DNA from: Chryseobacterium scophthalmum
Lineage (GTDB): Bacteria > Bacteroidota > Bacteroidia > Flavobacteriales > Weeksellaceae
Assembly (NCBI RefSeq): GCF_900143185.1
Contig: NZ_FSRQ01000001.1
Coordinates: 1,860,001 to 1,924,000, forward strand
Length of the DNA: 64,000 nucleotides
Reading direction: 5' to 3'
Notes under the pieces: model-generated
What the model saw: only the letters and a program-made list of their open reading frames with translations
The model's database searches: none
Told to the model about the DNA's origin: nothing
Program-made: the position numbers and the translations under genes
In this document: positions 8,342 through 17,501 of the stretch, piece by piece
Layout of the letters: every line of letters starts with the position of its first letter
Numbering within the stretch: position 1 is the stretch's first letter

Positions 8342-9325
8342 ATGAAATACGCAGAAAATATACTCGAAACCATTGGAAATACCCCTCTTGTAAAGCTTAA
8401 TAAAGTTTTGGGTGAAGATTTCCCGGCATTGGTTTTGGCAAAAGTAGAAACTTTCAACCCCGGAAATTCGGTAAAAGACAGAATGGCTCTGAAAATGATT
8501 GAAGACGCCGAAAAAGACGGAAGACTAAAACCTGGAGGAACCATTATTGAAGGGACTTCAGGAAACACAGGGATGGGATTGGCTTTGGCAGCCATCATCA
8601 AAGGCTACAAATGTATTTTTGTGACCAACGCTAAACAGTCAAAAGAAAAATGTGATATTCTTCGTGCCGTTGGAGCTGAAGTGATCGTTTGTCCTACAGA
8701 CGTAAAACCTACAGACCCACGTTCTTATTATTCAGTTTCAAAAAGATTGGCAAAAGAAACGGAGAACGGATGGTACGTTAACCAATATGATAATTTATCA
8801 AACAGAGCTGCTCATTACGAGTCTACCGCTCCGGAGATCTGGGAACAAACGGAAGGAAAACTGACTCATTTCGTAGTTGGAGCCGGAACGGGCGGTACTA
8901 TTACAGGTTGTGGAACCTTCTTTAAGGAGAAAAATTCTGACATCAAAGTAATTGGTATCGATACGTATGGTTCTATCTTAAAAGAGATCCACGAAACGGG
9001 AGAGATCAATCTAGGAAACGCTTACAGCTACATTACAGAAGGTATTGGTGAAGATATTCTTCCTGAAAACTACGATATGTCTGTGATCGATCATTTCGAA
9101 AAAGTGACCGATAAAGACGGTGCTATCTACGCAAGAAAACTGGCTAAAGAAGAAGGTATTTTCTGTGGATATTCTGCAGGAAGTGCAATGGCAGCTTTGG
9201 TTCAGATGAAAGATCAGTTCACAAAAGATGATATCGTTGTGGTACTTCTTCACGATCACGGTTCAAGATACGTTGGGAAGATCTACAACGATGAATGGAT
9301 GAAAGAAATGGGCTGGTTAGACTAA
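8342..9325 (+). CDS. PLP-dependent cysteine synthase / cystathionine beta-synthase family enzyme
   Basis: Fold-type II PLP enzyme forming cysteine or cystathionine from an activated serine. 327 residues: ETIGNTPLVKLN at the N-terminus, the PLP lysine K45 in NPGNSVKDR, the substrate loop EGTSGNTGMGLA and the phosphate loop GAGTGGTITGCG. The C-terminus (HDHGSRYVGKIYNDEWM) is closer to cystathionine beta-synthase catalytic cores than to CysK, but the regulatory CBS domains are absent. It therefore could act in reverse transsulfuration or as an O-acetylserine sulfhydrylase. It is monocistronic, with a terminator directly downstream. Confidence 0.85.
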   Translation: MKYAENILETIGNTPLVKLNKVLGEDFPALVLAKVETFNPGNSVKDRMALKMIEDAEKDGRLKPGGTIIEGTSGNTGMGLALAAIIKGYKCIFVTNAKQSKEKCDILRAVGAEVIVCPTDVKPTDPRSYYSVSKRLAKETENGWYVNQYDNLSNRAAHYESTAPEIWEQTEGKLTHFVVGAGTGGTITGCGTFFKEKNSDIKVIGIDTYGSILKEIHETGEINLGNAYSYITEGIGEDILPENYDMSVIDHFEKVTDKDGAIYARKLAKEEGIFCGYSAGSAMAALVQMKDQFTKDDIVVVLLHDHGSRYVGKIYNDEWMKEMGWLD

Positions 9326-9345
9326 TCGGCTTTTCATTATAAAAC

Positions 9346-9376
9346 AAAACTCAGAGTATTTGCTCTGAGTTTTTTA
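9346..9376 (+). terminator. Terminator after the CBS-like gene
   Basis: Stem AAAACTCAGAG / CTCTGAGTTTT with loop TATTTG and a following T run. Confidence 0.85.
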
Positions 9377-9436
9377 TTTATTTCTAAATCTATTGTCAAT
9401 AAGATGTTGATTATCGTCTTAAGGACATTTAGTTCT

Positions 9437-9973
9437 CTATTTCAAAACATTAGTCTGTACCGCCTGTTTCAGCAATTCGAAATCGGCCTCCTGCATTGAT
9501 TTTTTGGGAAACATGTAATTGAATTTTCCTTCTAAGCCGATAAATTTATCGCTAATCTCGGCTGCTGTAAATTCTGTCCAAAGACTGGTTTCTTTATTGT
9601 CGTTAAGGTTTACTTTAAAAACTTTAGTATTAAACTGAATTTGATAAATTTCTGTATTTTCAAGAGTTTTAAGGTATTTAACCACTTCTTTTTTCCATTT
9701 TGACACCTTGTTGATTGCTAAAGATAAATAGACCGCACAAAGCAGGAAAAGAAAACTCACAAAGTATAAAATCCCGAATTTTTCTTTACTTAAATCATCT
9801 TTAAAGTAAAATAAAACCAACAAAATAACAGCAACTACGATTGTAGTGATCAGTTTTCCTTTCACGGTAGGTGAGAAAAAAAGACTTCCCTGATCTCCAT
9901 GAAGGTAAATCTCTTCAAAATCTTTTTTGTTGATCTGTAAATTAATGATTTTATCGTCATTGAGTCTGGCCAT
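9437..9973 (-). CDS. Two-helix membrane protein, possibly YcxB-like
   Basis: 178 residues. A polar N-terminus of about 35 residues is followed by two hydrophobic helices (about 41-58 and 67-88) and a C-terminal soluble domain of about 85 residues. That domain has the strand pattern VFKVNLNDNKETSLWTEFTAAEI and ends with FPKKSMQEADFELLKQAV, which resembles the YcxB-like C-terminal domain; the match is by eye and weak. It lies 30 bases downstream of the chaperone modulator gene on the same strand and is probably the last gene of that operon. Confidence 0.6.
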   Translation of the reverse strand: MARLNDDKIINLQINKKDFEEIYLHGDQGSLFFSPTVKGKLITTIVVAVILLVLFYFKDDLSKEKFGILYFVSFLFLLCAVYLSLAINKVSKWKKEVVKYLKTLENTEIYQIQFNTKVFKVNLNDNKETSLWTEFTAAEISDKFIGLEGKFNYMFPKKSMQEADFELLKQAVQTNVLK

Positions 9974-10003
9974 AGAATGAGTTTTATAGTTTACAAAACT
10001 AAA

Positions 10004-10306
10004 TTAAATATCTTCATATTTCTCATTTATTGCCGAAAGTTTTTGCATTAATTCACGGTTGACCTGATTTAAATTTTTCATTTTCTGAAGCATATTGTTG
10101 ATAACTTCCAAACCGGGAAGATTAATTTCTAAGTCATAATGCCAATTGGCAAATCTCTCAAATGTAGGAAGATCTTCGTACATCAGATACCGAATTTCAT
10201 TATCCGTTTCTATATTAAGCAAGCCGGAATCTACCAATTCATCAAAAAAAGTAATTTCAATATTATAAATCTGTACGAGCTCTTCGCGTGATATTCTTTC
10301 ACTCAT
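10004..10306 (-). CDS. cbpM: Chaperone modulator CbpM-like (MerR-type)
   Basis: 100-residue helical protein with a MerR-like start (ISREELVQIYNIEITFFDELVDSGLL) and the FERFANWHYDLEINLPGLEVI block typical of CbpM. CbpM binds the J-domain of CbpA and inhibits its co-chaperone activity. It begins three bases after the stop of the CbpA gene on the same strand, which strongly supports the assignment. Confidence 0.85.
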   Translation of the reverse strand: MSERISREELVQIYNIEITFFDELVDSGLLNIETDNEIRYLMYEDLPTFERFANWHYDLEINLPGLEVINNMLQKMKNLNQVNRELMQKLSAINEKYEDI

Positions 10307-10309
10307 AGC

Positions 10310-11224
10310 TTAGGAATTTTTAAGTTGTTCAAAAAGTTCTTTCTGCTTGTCTGTAAGATCAGTCGGTAATTTTACATCATAGGTTGCAAACAGATCACCG
10401 AACTGTTCTTCTTTTTTATAGACCGGAAAGCCTTTTCCTTTTAATCTTACCGTTGTTCCGTTTTGGATTCCGGGTTTTACTTTCAGATTAACACTTCCGT
10501 CCAAAGTATTTACAGTAACTTCGCCACCTAAAACTGCGGTGTAAAGATCTATCGTCACTTTAGTTTTCAAATCATCTCCCACTCTTTCAAAATTAGGATC
10601 CGGATTAATATTAAAAGTAATGTACAAATCTCCACTTGGTCCGCCATTAACACCCGGATTTCCATGACCTTTTAATTTTATTTGCTGTCCGTCATAAACT
10701 CCTGCAGGAATCGTAATTCTTACTTTTTTACCATTGATATCAAAAGTTTGCTGATGAGTTGTTGCGGCATCTTTTAGGTTTAAATTTAATTCAGCCTGAA
10801 CATCCTGACCTTTAAACTTTCCGGAAGCACTTCCGCGCGAACTTCTTCCGAAACCTCCTCCTGCTCCGCCAAACATACTTTGGAAAAAATCTGAAAAATC
10901 TTCACCTTCCCCGAAATCAGCACCAGAAAATCCGCCGCCGTAATTTCCGCCTTGATATTGCTGTCTTTGCTGTTGCTGTGCTTTTTCGTATTCTTCACCA
11001 TGCTTCCAGTTTTCACCGTATTTATCGTATTTGGCACGATTCTCAGGATTACTGAGTACTTCATTAGCTTCATTCAGCTCTTTAAACTGTTTTTCTGCTT
11101 CTTTGTCGTTCGGATTAAGGTCTGGATGCAGTTTTCTTGCCTGCTTTCGGTACGCTTTTTTAATATCGTCCTGCGTTGCGCTTTTGTCTACGCCTAAAAT
11201 TTTATAATAATCTATATAAGCCAT
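10310..11224 (-). CDS. cbpA: CbpA-type DnaJ co-chaperone
   Basis: Hsp40 co-chaperone that stimulates DnaK. 304 residues: J-domain at 1-70 ([25 protein letters not shown] in KLHPDLNP), a Gly/Phe/Gln-rich linker at about 75-130, then the two C-terminal substrate-binding domains ([40 protein letters not shown]). The zinc-finger region of DnaJ is missing, which separates CbpA from DnaJ. It heads the cbpA-cbpM-membrane protein operon. A likely -7 box (TAAATTTG on the minus strand, 11242-11249) precedes it. Confidence 0.93.
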   Translation of the reverse strand: MAYIDYYKILGVDKSATQDDIKKAYRKQARKLHPDLNPNDKEAEKQFKELNEANEVLSNPENRAKYDKYGENWKHGEEYEKAQQQQRQQYQGGNYGGGFSGADFGEGEDFSDFFQSMFGGAGGGFGRSSRGSASGKFKGQDVQAELNLNLKDAATTHQQTFDINGKKVRITIPAGVYDGQQIKLKGHGNPGVNGGPSGDLYITFNINPDPNFERVGDDLKTKVTIDLYTAVLGGEVTVNTLDGSVNLKVKPGIQNGTTVRLKGKGFPVYKKEEQFGDLFATYDVKLPTDLTDKQKELFEQLKNS

Positions 11225-11241
11225 AGAAACGAATGTTTACT

Positions 11242-11249
11242 CAAATTTA
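11242..11249 (-). promoter_or_regulatory. Probable -7 box of the cbpA operon
   Basis: Minus-strand TAAATTTG fits TAnnTTTG and lies 18 bases upstream of the cbpA start codon. The -33 element is not clear. Confidence 0.4.
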
Positions 11250-11296
11250 GAAAAATTAAGGCGAACATACCTCTTAGAAATTGTTAAAAATAAATC

Positions 11297-11304
11297 TATC
11301 TTTG
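11297..11304 (+). promoter_or_regulatory. Probable -7 box of the dicarboxylate symporter gene
   Basis: TATCTTTG fits TAnnTTTG and lies 99 bases before the chosen ATG at 11403. A good TTTG at the -33 distance is not seen. Confidence 0.4.
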
Positions 11305-11402
11305 ATAAAAATCAGGCATAAAATCGCAATTACTTATTTGAATCTCAAATACCAATTAAATTAGACGATTACATATTGCTTAAAAACAATAAATATCCAC
11401 CT

Positions 11403-12602
11403 ATGAAAGAAGTTTTAAAAAACTATTCCGGAATTTTGCTTTTACTTATTGGAATTACCGTAGGAAGCATTATCGGTATTGTGGCACCACAAATCGTGGA
11501 ATTTATAAAACCGCTTGGTGATATTTTTCTTAATCTTCTTTTTGTAAGTGTTGTTCCACTTGTATTTTTTGCCGTTTCCAATTCTATTGCTTCTCTTGAG
11601 CAGGAATCTAAGTTTGGTAAAATTCTTTTAATAATGTCTTTTACATTCTTATTCTTCATACTGACTGCTGCCCTTTTCACCATTGGTACGGTGTACCTTT
11701 TTCCCGTTTCATCGATATCAGGAAGTACAGAATTGATTGCAGAAGCCACCAAAGAAGAAAACTGGGGTGATAGAATTGTAAGCTTTTTTACCGTAGGTGA
11801 GTTTACAGAATTGTTTTCACGAAAAAATATGTTGGCTCTTCTTATTTTTGCCTTCCTCACCGGTTTTGCAGCCAGAAAATCAGGTGAAAGCGGAAAACCT
11901 TTCAGAGTTTTTATTGCTTCAGGCTATGAAGTAATGAAAGAACTTCTTATCATGATCATGAAAATTGCACCCATCGGTTTGGGAGCCTACTTTGCTTACC
12001 AAGTTGCCACATTAGGACCTCAGCTTTTTGGTTTTTATGCTAAACCACTTGGCTTATATTACGTTGCAGGAATTATTTACTTCTTTGTATTTTTCACACT
12101 TTATGCATTTATGGCAAACGGACAAAACGGAATTAAAAGTTTCTGGAAAAACGCCATTCTTCCTACCTTAACCGCTTTAAGTACATGCAGCAGTTTTGCA
12201 ACAATGCCCACGAATTTAGTAGCTGCATCAAAAATCGGAATTCCAAGTTCGATTGCCAATTTGGTGATACCGATTGGAACGACATTGCATAAAAACGGTT
12301 CGTCGATGTCTTCGATTATTAAAATATATGTGGCTTTTCAGATTATCGGGAGAGATTTTTTTGAACCTTCCAATCTTTTATTGGCTTTAGGGATCACTGT
12401 TTTTGTAAGTATCGTTGCCGGAGGAATTCCGAATGGCGGTTATATTGGCGAAATGCTGATGATTTCTGTATACAGTTTACCACAGGAAGCCATTCCTGCA
12501 GTTATTATTATCGGGACTTTGGTAGATCCATTGGCAACAGTTTTAAATGCTGTTGGAGATATTGTAGCGGCGATGTTTGTGAATCGGTTTGTGAAGGTCT
12601 GA
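11403..12602 (+). CDS. Dicarboxylate/amino acid:cation symporter (DAACS family)
   Basis: Inner-membrane symporter importing glutamate, aspartate or C4-dicarboxylates with Na+ or H+. 399 residues from ATG 11403; a TTG at 11376 would add nine polar residues. Family motifs are visible: the serine-rich re-entrant loop (ALSTCSSFATMPTNL), the HP2-type loop PIGTTLHKNGSSM and the C-terminal DPLATVLNAVGDIVAA. About eight membrane helices can be traced. Substrate cannot be read from the sequence. No partner genes adjoin it. Confidence 0.88.
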   Translation: MKEVLKNYSGILLLLIGITVGSIIGIVAPQIVEFIKPLGDIFLNLLFVSVVPLVFFAVSNSIASLEQESKFGKILLIMSFTFLFFILTAALFTIGTVYLFPVSSISGSTELIAEATKEENWGDRIVSFFTVGEFTELFSRKNMLALLIFAFLTGFAARKSGESGKPFRVFIASGYEVMKELLIMIMKIAPIGLGAYFAYQVATLGPQLFGFYAKPLGLYYVAGIIYFFVFFTLYAFMANGQNGIKSFWKNAILPTLTALSTCSSFATMPTNLVAASKIGIPSSIANLVIPIGTTLHKNGSSMSSIIKIYVAFQIIGRDFFEPSNLLLALGITVFVSIVAGGIPNGGYIGEMLMISVYSLPQEAIPAVIIIGTLVDPLATVLNAVGDIVAAMFVNRFVKV

Positions 12603-12603
12603 T

Positions 12604-12690
12604 TTTTTTAAAACACTAATTACACGAATTTTTTTGCACGAATTTTCACTAATGATTTTATAGCTTAATAAGCTGCGTAATTTGCCAAAT
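12604..12690. repeat. Degenerate 'cacgaat' intergenic repeat
   Basis: The tract reads AATTACACGAATTTTTTTGC, then ACGAATTTTCACTAATGA and TGCGTAATTTGCC. A related tract (TTGCCACGAATGCACGAAT) lies at about 55797. Such cACGAATT tracts look like decayed dispersed repeats; no gene is present here. Confidence 0.4.
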
Positions 12691-12743
12691 CTGCGTGAGA
12701 TTTTTTAATTTCTATCTCGCAAATTATGCTGAATCAGCAGATT

Positions 12744-13130
12744 TTATTCACTTCGTCTTACATCCTCAAGATTTCCAAGTTCTTCAAGCGTGAACAATCT
12801 GTAATGAACTTTAAACGTTTTGCCTAAAGGAGTTTCAAGGGAAAATCCGCCCGGTCCGAAACCTTCTAAAATATCTAATGTAAAATGAGAATATTTCCAA
12901 TATTCGAAAAGATCACGGTCGATCCAAAATTCATGTCCATTGATGGTTCCTATCATAGCGTCATTCATTCTTGGGAAGTAGCCGCCTTTTTCAAAACATT
13001 GTGGCTGTGTTCCCTCGCAACAGCCTCCTGCTTGATAAAACATCAAATCACCATGTTTTTTTTCTAATTCCCAAATCAGCTCTAAAGCTTTTTCTGTTAC
13101 TGAAAGTCTTGATATTTTATTTGTTTCCAT
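12744..13130 (-). CDS. DUF779 domain protein
   Basis: 128 residues, cytosolic, cysteine-containing (GGCCEGTQPQCF at about 36-47), with the DUF779 blocks ISRLSVTEKALELIWELEKK and FTLDILEGFGPGGFSLE. Its function is not established, but the family is repeatedly found beside aldehyde and alcohol dehydrogenase genes, as here. It could bind a metal or take part in maturation or regulation of the dehydrogenases. It is separated from adhP by 244 bases containing a repeat and a terminator, so it likely has its own promoter. Confidence 0.88.
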   Translation of the reverse strand: METNKISRLSVTEKALELIWELEKKHGDLMFYQAGGCCEGTQPQCFEKGGYFPRMNDAMIGTINGHEFWIDRDLFEYWKYSHFTLDILEGFGPGGFSLETPLGKTFKVHYRLFTLEELGNLEDVRRSE

Positions 13131-13184
13131 TTTATTTTCTTTTTATTGATTGGTTTTTTCAATCAAGTATAACATAGTTTTTGT

Positions 13185-13312
13185 CATTCCGTAGGAATCT
13201 ACACTTAATTAAATTAAAAATTGTTAGAAATAATTTTTTTTAATTTTTAAGTAATTGTTTCAATCCATTATTTTTTGAGATTGCTTCGTCGCTTCGCTCC
13301 TCGCAATGACAA
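13185..13312. repeat. Composite intergenic repeat, copy 2
   Basis: GTCATTCCGTAGGAATCTA (about 13184-13202) and the module at 13277-13312 (GAGATTGCTTCGTC to CTCCTCGCAATGACAA). Both match the modules at 7905-8045 with a few substitutions and lie in the same order and orientation; the spacer differs. Confidence 0.7.
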
Positions 13313-13325
13313 TTTATAAAGTTAA

Positions 13326-13353
13326 AAAACCTGACAACATAAAATTGTCAGGT
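13326..13353 (-). terminator. Terminator after adhP
   Basis: On the minus strand ACCTGACAA and TTGTCAGGT pair around a 7-base loop, then a T run follows. It lies 22 bases past the adhP stop codon. Confidence 0.8.
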
Positions 13354-13374
13354 CCCACTAAACTTCAATATACT

Positions 13375-14412
13375 CTAATTTGCTGAGCCAGCAATATCTA
13401 AGACTATTCTGCCATCAATTTGTCCGGCCTTCATTTTATCAAATACTTCATTGATGTCTTCTAATTTTGCTGCTGTGACAGTTGCTTTTACCAAACCTTC
13501 ATTGGCAAAATCTAATGCTTCCTGCATATCTTTTCTCGTTCCAACAATAGAACCTCTTACGGTAATTCTTTTAAGAACGGTCTCAAATATCGGAAGTTCA
13601 AACGAACCTGGAGGAAGACCATTCAAAGCAATGGTTCCTTTTCTTCTGAGAACGTCGATCCCCTGTTTAAAAGCTATAGGCGAAACAGCCGTGATCAATG
13701 CGCCGTGCATTCCGCCGACTTCCTTATGTAAATACTCTCCAGGATCTGTGTTTTTTGCATTGACCACTAAATCTGCTCCTAATTTTTTTGCTAATTCTAA
13801 TTTATCATCCGCTACATCAATTGCTGCAACGTGCATTCCCATTGCTTTTGCATACTGAACTGCAACATGTCCTAATCCGCCTATTCCTGAGATTGCAACC
13901 CATTCTCCGGGTTTTGTTTCTGTTTCTTTTAAGCCTTTATAAACAGTCACTCCAGCGCAAAGAATCGGTGCAATTTCCAAGAAGTTGACATTTGATTTTA
14001 AATGTCCTACATATCTTGAATCGGCAATCACATATTCTGCAAAACCTCCATCTACACTATACCCACCATTTTTCTGAGCTTCACACAATGTCTCCCATCC
14101 TGTAATGCAGTAATCACAACATCCACAAGCTGAATACAACCAAGGAACTCCTACTGCATCTCCTTCTTTTACGTGAGCTTCCGGTCCGCAAGCCACTACA
14201 ATTCCTACTCCTTCATGACCGGGAATTAATGGCATTTTTGGTTTTGCAGGCCAATCTCCGTCTACTGCATGCAAATCGGTATGACAAACACCACAGGCGA
14301 TTACTTTTACCAATACTTCATATCTTCCGGGTTCTCTTACCGGAACTTCCATAATTTTTAACGGCTGTCCGTAGCCTTGAACTACGGCGGCTTTCATTGT
14401 TTTTGGAATCAT
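13375..14412 (-). CDS. adhP: Zinc-dependent alcohol dehydrogenase AdhP
   Basis: NAD(P)-dependent medium-chain alcohol dehydrogenase oxidising ethanol-like alcohols to aldehydes. 345 residues. Catalytic zinc ligands C43 and H66 lie in [15 protein letters not shown] and PGHEGVG. The structural zinc site is the Cys cluster [16 protein letters not shown] (about 94-109), and the Rossmann loop is [19 protein letters not shown]. The stretch [25 protein letters not shown] is characteristic of AdhP. Together with the aldehyde dehydrogenase upstream and DUF779 downstream it forms an alcohol oxidation cluster. Confidence 0.92.
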   Translation of the reverse strand: MIPKTMKAAVVQGYGQPLKIMEVPVREPGRYEVLVKVIACGVCHTDLHAVDGDWPAKPKMPLIPGHEGVGIVVACGPEAHVKEGDAVGVPWLYSACGCCDYCITGWETLCEAQKNGGYSVDGGFAEYVIADSRYVGHLKSNVNFLEIAPILCAGVTVYKGLKETETKPGEWVAISGIGGLGHVAVQYAKAMGMHVAAIDVADDKLELAKKLGADLVVNAKNTDPGEYLHKEVGGMHGALITAVSPIAFKQGIDVLRRKGTIALNGLPPGSFELPIFETVLKRITVRGSIVGTRKDMQEALDFANEGLVKATVTAAKLEDINEVFDKMKAGQIDGRIVLDIAGSAN

Positions 14413-14621
14413 AGTTTTTACTTTTTATTAGATTTATTTTAATTTGTTAATCGTTGTTCTTTTTTAACGCAAAGATTTATTTTGAAGCTGCATATTTTAA
14501 AGGAGCAAAGGATGAAATCAATGAATTGATTCTGATGAAGCTTTTGCTTGCTTGAGATTCTTTCTATCTACTTTTTATTAGGCTGACTTTTATTCTTGTT
14601 ATTCAATTATCTTTATTAAAA

Positions 14622-14654
14622 AGCCTTGTCATGGTTCAGAACCTTGACAAGGCT
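14622..14654. terminator. Hairpin between aldehyde dehydrogenase and adhP
   Basis: Perfect 10-base stem AGCCTTGTCA (14622-14631) / TGACAAGGCT (14645-14654). On the minus strand it is followed by TTTTTAATAAAG, so it can end transcription coming from the aldehyde dehydrogenase before adhP. Confidence 0.75.
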
Positions 14655-14719
14655 CATGAGAATAAAATTCATAAGAATTCCTGCTCATCTAATTTGGGTA
14701 AGATAAGTGAGAAATAAGT

Positions 14720-14858
14720 CTGCTTTTGCGTGAGGGATAGGAAGGGTCTCGCTGAAAGCGAGAGTGCGGAGCGAAGCGGAGTACCGAAACGAAGTGCAGC
14801 CCTGAATAGCCCGACCGTTTTGCCCTGACCAAAGCCAAGGCAAACGGGCACGCCCCTA
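14720..14858. repeat. GC-rich palindromic intergenic element
   Basis: An unusually GC-rich stretch in an AT-rich gap. It holds hairpin TCTCGC/GCGAGA (14747-14763), the tract GCGGAGCGAAGCGGAG that shares GAGCGAAGCG with the composite repeats at 8010 and 13277, and a large imperfect hairpin CCGTTTTGCC (14815-14824) / GGCAAACGGG (14839-14848). A 60-codon open frame across it is a by-product. Probably a dispersed palindromic repeat. Confidence 0.6.
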
Positions 14859-14869
14859 GTATTTAAAAA

Positions 14870-16399
14870 TTAAAAGAATCCTAATTTGTTTTTGTTGTAT
14901 GAAATCAACATGTTTTTGGTTTGACGGTAATGGTCTAACATCATTTTGTGGTTTTCTCTACCGATACCCGACTGTTTGTACCCTCCAAACGGAGCTCCTG
15001 CAGGATATGAGTGATATTGATTGACCCAAACTCTACCCGCCTGAATCTGACGCGGCACATTGTACAACTGGTGTGCATCTCTCGTCCAAACTCCTGCTCC
15101 CAATCCGTAAATGGTATCGTTGGCGATTTTGATTCCTTCTTCTTCGTCTTTGAAGGTTGTGAACGCCAGAACAGGTCCGAAAATTTCTTCCTGGAAGATT
15201 CTCATTCTGTTGTTTCCTTTGAAAATAGTCGGCTGAATGTAATATCCTTCATCTAAACCTTCTCCAACATGATTTACATCGCCACCCACTAAAACTTCAG
15301 CGCCTTCTTCTTTACCCAATTTGATATAAGATAGAATCTTATCTTTCTGAATTTTTGAAGCCTGAGCTCCCATCATTACCGTTTTATCTAAAGGATTTCC
15401 TACTTTAATGGCTTTTACTCTTTCGATAACTTTTGCAATGAAAGCGTCTGCAATATCTTCCTGTACCAATAATCTTGACGGACAAGTACAAATCTCACCC
15501 TGATTTAAAGCGAAAAGCACTGCTCCTTCAATTGCTTTGTCTAAAAATGCATCGTCTGCATCCATTACCGAACTGAAGAATACGTTTGGAGATTTACCTC
15601 CCAATTCTAAAGTCACCGGAATGATATTTTCTGTTGCATACTGCATTACCAAACGACCTGTTGCTGTAGAACCTGTAAACGCTGCTTTGTTTACTTTTGG
15701 ATTGGTTACTAAAGCTCTTCCTAATTCTGCTCCGAAACCATTAACGATATTCACAACTCCCGCCGGAAGTAAATCGCCAATGAGTTCCATTAAAACCAAA
15801 ATAGAGACAGGTGTACTTTCTGCAGGCTTTAAAACTACGCAATTTCCTGCTGCCAAAGCCGGAGCTAATTTCCAAACCGCCATAAGAATTGGGAAATTCC
15901 AAGGAATAATTTGTGCAATGACGCCCAATGGTTCATGAACGATTAATGAAACTGTGTCTTTATCTAATTCGTTATGAGAACCTTCTTCTGCTCGGATGAC
16001 CGATGCAAAATACCTGAAATGGTCAACAGCCAAAGGAATATCTGCCGCTAAAGTTTCTCTTACTGCTTTACCGTTATCAATTGTCTCAACGGTTGCGATA
16101 TATTCTAAATTCTGCTCAATCTTATCGGCAATTTTATTCAGAATGATGCTTCTTTCTGTAGATGACGTGTCTTTCCAGGTTTGGAATGCTTTTTCTGCTG
16201 CATTTACTGCTAATTCTAAATCTTCTTTTGATGAGTGAGCTGCCTGAGTGAAAACTTTTCCGTCAACCGGCGAAACTACATCAAAATACTGCCCGTTAAC
16301 CGGTGCTGTAAACTTTCCGTCAATATAATTATTGTATTGATCTTTAAACTCCGGCCACTGTAAAGTGGTAGATGATTGTTGTTCTGTTGTTGTGCTCAT
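14870..16399 (-). CDS. NAD-dependent aldehyde dehydrogenase (ExaC/acetaldehyde dehydrogenase type)
   Basis: Oxidises aldehydes such as acetaldehyde to acids. 509 residues from ATG 16399 ([18 protein letters not shown]); the frame is open up to 16438 but the extra 13 residues look non-coding. Landmarks: [20 protein letters not shown], the cofactor loop [12 protein letters not shown], the catalytic Glu in ELGGKSPN and the catalytic Cys in [13 protein letters not shown]. The length and ICTCPSR signature fit the family found with AdhP and DUF779. The AraC-type regulator starts 178 bases away on the opposite strand. Confidence 0.92.
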   Translation of the reverse strand: MSTTTEQQSSTTLQWPEFKDQYNNYIDGKFTAPVNGQYFDVVSPVDGKVFTQAAHSSKEDLELAVNAAEKAFQTWKDTSSTERSIILNKIADKIEQNLEYIATVETIDNGKAVRETLAADIPLAVDHFRYFASVIRAEEGSHNELDKDTVSLIVHEPLGVIAQIIPWNFPILMAVWKLAPALAAGNCVVLKPAESTPVSILVLMELIGDLLPAGVVNIVNGFGAELGRALVTNPKVNKAAFTGSTATGRLVMQYATENIIPVTLELGGKSPNVFFSSVMDADDAFLDKAIEGAVLFALNQGEICTCPSRLLVQEDIADAFIAKVIERVKAIKVGNPLDKTVMMGAQASKIQKDKILSYIKLGKEEGAEVLVGGDVNHVGEGLDEGYYIQPTIFKGNNRMRIFQEEIFGPVLAFTTFKDEEEGIKIANDTIYGLGAGVWTRDAHQLYNVPRQIQAGRVWVNQYHSYPAGAPFGGYKQSGIGRENHKMMLDHYRQTKNMLISYNKNKLGFF

Positions 16400-16539
16400 A
16401 TTAGTAAGTTTAATTTTATCTAAAGCCAAATTACACACAGATAAGAGAATTGAATAGCAGAATCCTACAAAAGAATACTAAAATCCTACATCATTCTAAT
16501 TTTATCATTTCATTAACAAAGAATTCCTCAATTAATTTC

Positions 16540-16547
16540 TATATTTG
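16540..16547 (+). promoter_or_regulatory. Probable -7 box of the araC-type gene
   Basis: TATATTTG fits TAnnTTTG and is 29 bases before the ATG at 16577. It lies in the divergent region shared with the aldehyde dehydrogenase, where the regulator could act on both genes. Confidence 0.45.
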
Positions 16548-16576
16548 AATATACAGGTCTTGAAAAATGTTTAGAA

Positions 16577-17494
16577 ATGAATGATAACAAGTTTTTATTA
16601 AATACTCCTGAATTAAAGAAGGAAAGCCAGCTTCTGAACTTGGTTGAAAACCAGACATTATTCAATCTAAATAATTGTGAATTCAGTATTTACGAAACCC
16701 ACAAGTCTGCTTACGGCGTAAAACTGCACTTTGACAATATTGCATTCACAGCAATGCTTCGCGGTAAAAAGCATATGAAGCTGGAAAATAAGACCAATTA
16801 TTTTGATTATCATCCCGGAGAAAGTGTTTTGGTCGCTCCCGGAGAAACCATGGTCATCGATTTTCCTGATGCAGACGAAACTCCTTCTCAATGTATTTCT
16901 TTAAGCTTAAACCCGGAATTTATTGAAAATTCTCTGAATCATCTCAACTACAATCTTCCAAAAGTAGACGAAACCTCAACATGGAATATGCAACTGGATG
17001 AATATTTTCTGTTTAATAATCAGTCTTTAGTTTCTGCCACAAACAATATTATGAGAATTGCGATGGATGATAATTCGCAGAAAGATATTATGGCAGATTT
17101 TGCTTTAAAAGAATTATTAATCAGGCTGATGCAAACTCAGGCAAGAACTATGGTAGAAAAAAATATTGCTAAAAATAAATCAAGAATCGGGTTTGTGGTA
17201 GATTATATCAAGAAAAATATTCACCAAAAACTTTCTATTGACAGCATTGCGAAATTGGCTTACGTAAGCAAATCTAATTTCTTTAAAATGTTTAAAGATG
17301 AACTGGGAACTTCGCCCAATGATTTTATTCTTCAGGAACGCATTAACAGGGCAAAAGAACTTTTAGCTTTAAATAACAGCATCAAGGAAACCGCTTTTCA
17401 AACCGGTTTTTCTGATACCAATTATTTCACACGGGTTTTTAAACAATTGGTTGGAGTAACGCCAAAAAGTTATCAGAATAAAATTATTATTTAG
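16577..17494 (+). CDS. AraC-family transcriptional regulator
   Basis: 305 residues. The N-terminal half (about 1-195) is an effector-binding domain of the AraC N-terminal type (HFDNIAFTAMLRGKKHMK, YHPGESVLVAPGETM). The C-terminal half has the double helix-turn-helix: LSIDSIAKLAYVSKSNFFKMFKDELG and SIKETAFQTGFSDTNYFTRVFK. Its divergent placement next to the aldehyde dehydrogenase suggests it controls alcohol/aldehyde oxidation; this is inferred from position. The next gene starts seven bases after its stop. Confidence 0.88.
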   Translation: MNDNKFLLNTPELKKESQLLNLVENQTLFNLNNCEFSIYETHKSAYGVKLHFDNIAFTAMLRGKKHMKLENKTNYFDYHPGESVLVAPGETMVIDFPDADETPSQCISLSLNPEFIENSLNHLNYNLPKVDETSTWNMQLDEYFLFNNQSLVSATNNIMRIAMDDNSQKDIMADFALKELLIRLMQTQARTMVEKNIAKNKSRIGFVVDYIKKNIHQKLSIDSIAKLAYVSKSNFFKMFKDELGTSPNDFILQERINRAKELLALNNSIKETAFQTGFSDTNYFTRVFKQLVGVTPKSYQNKIII

Positions 17495-17501
17495 ACTTTT
17501 T

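Noticed and set aside
14669..14851. 60-codon open frame on the minus strand
   Set aside because: It runs across the GC-rich palindromic element, is rich in Arg/Leu/Phe/Ser and has no plausible domain; it is a by-product of the repeat.
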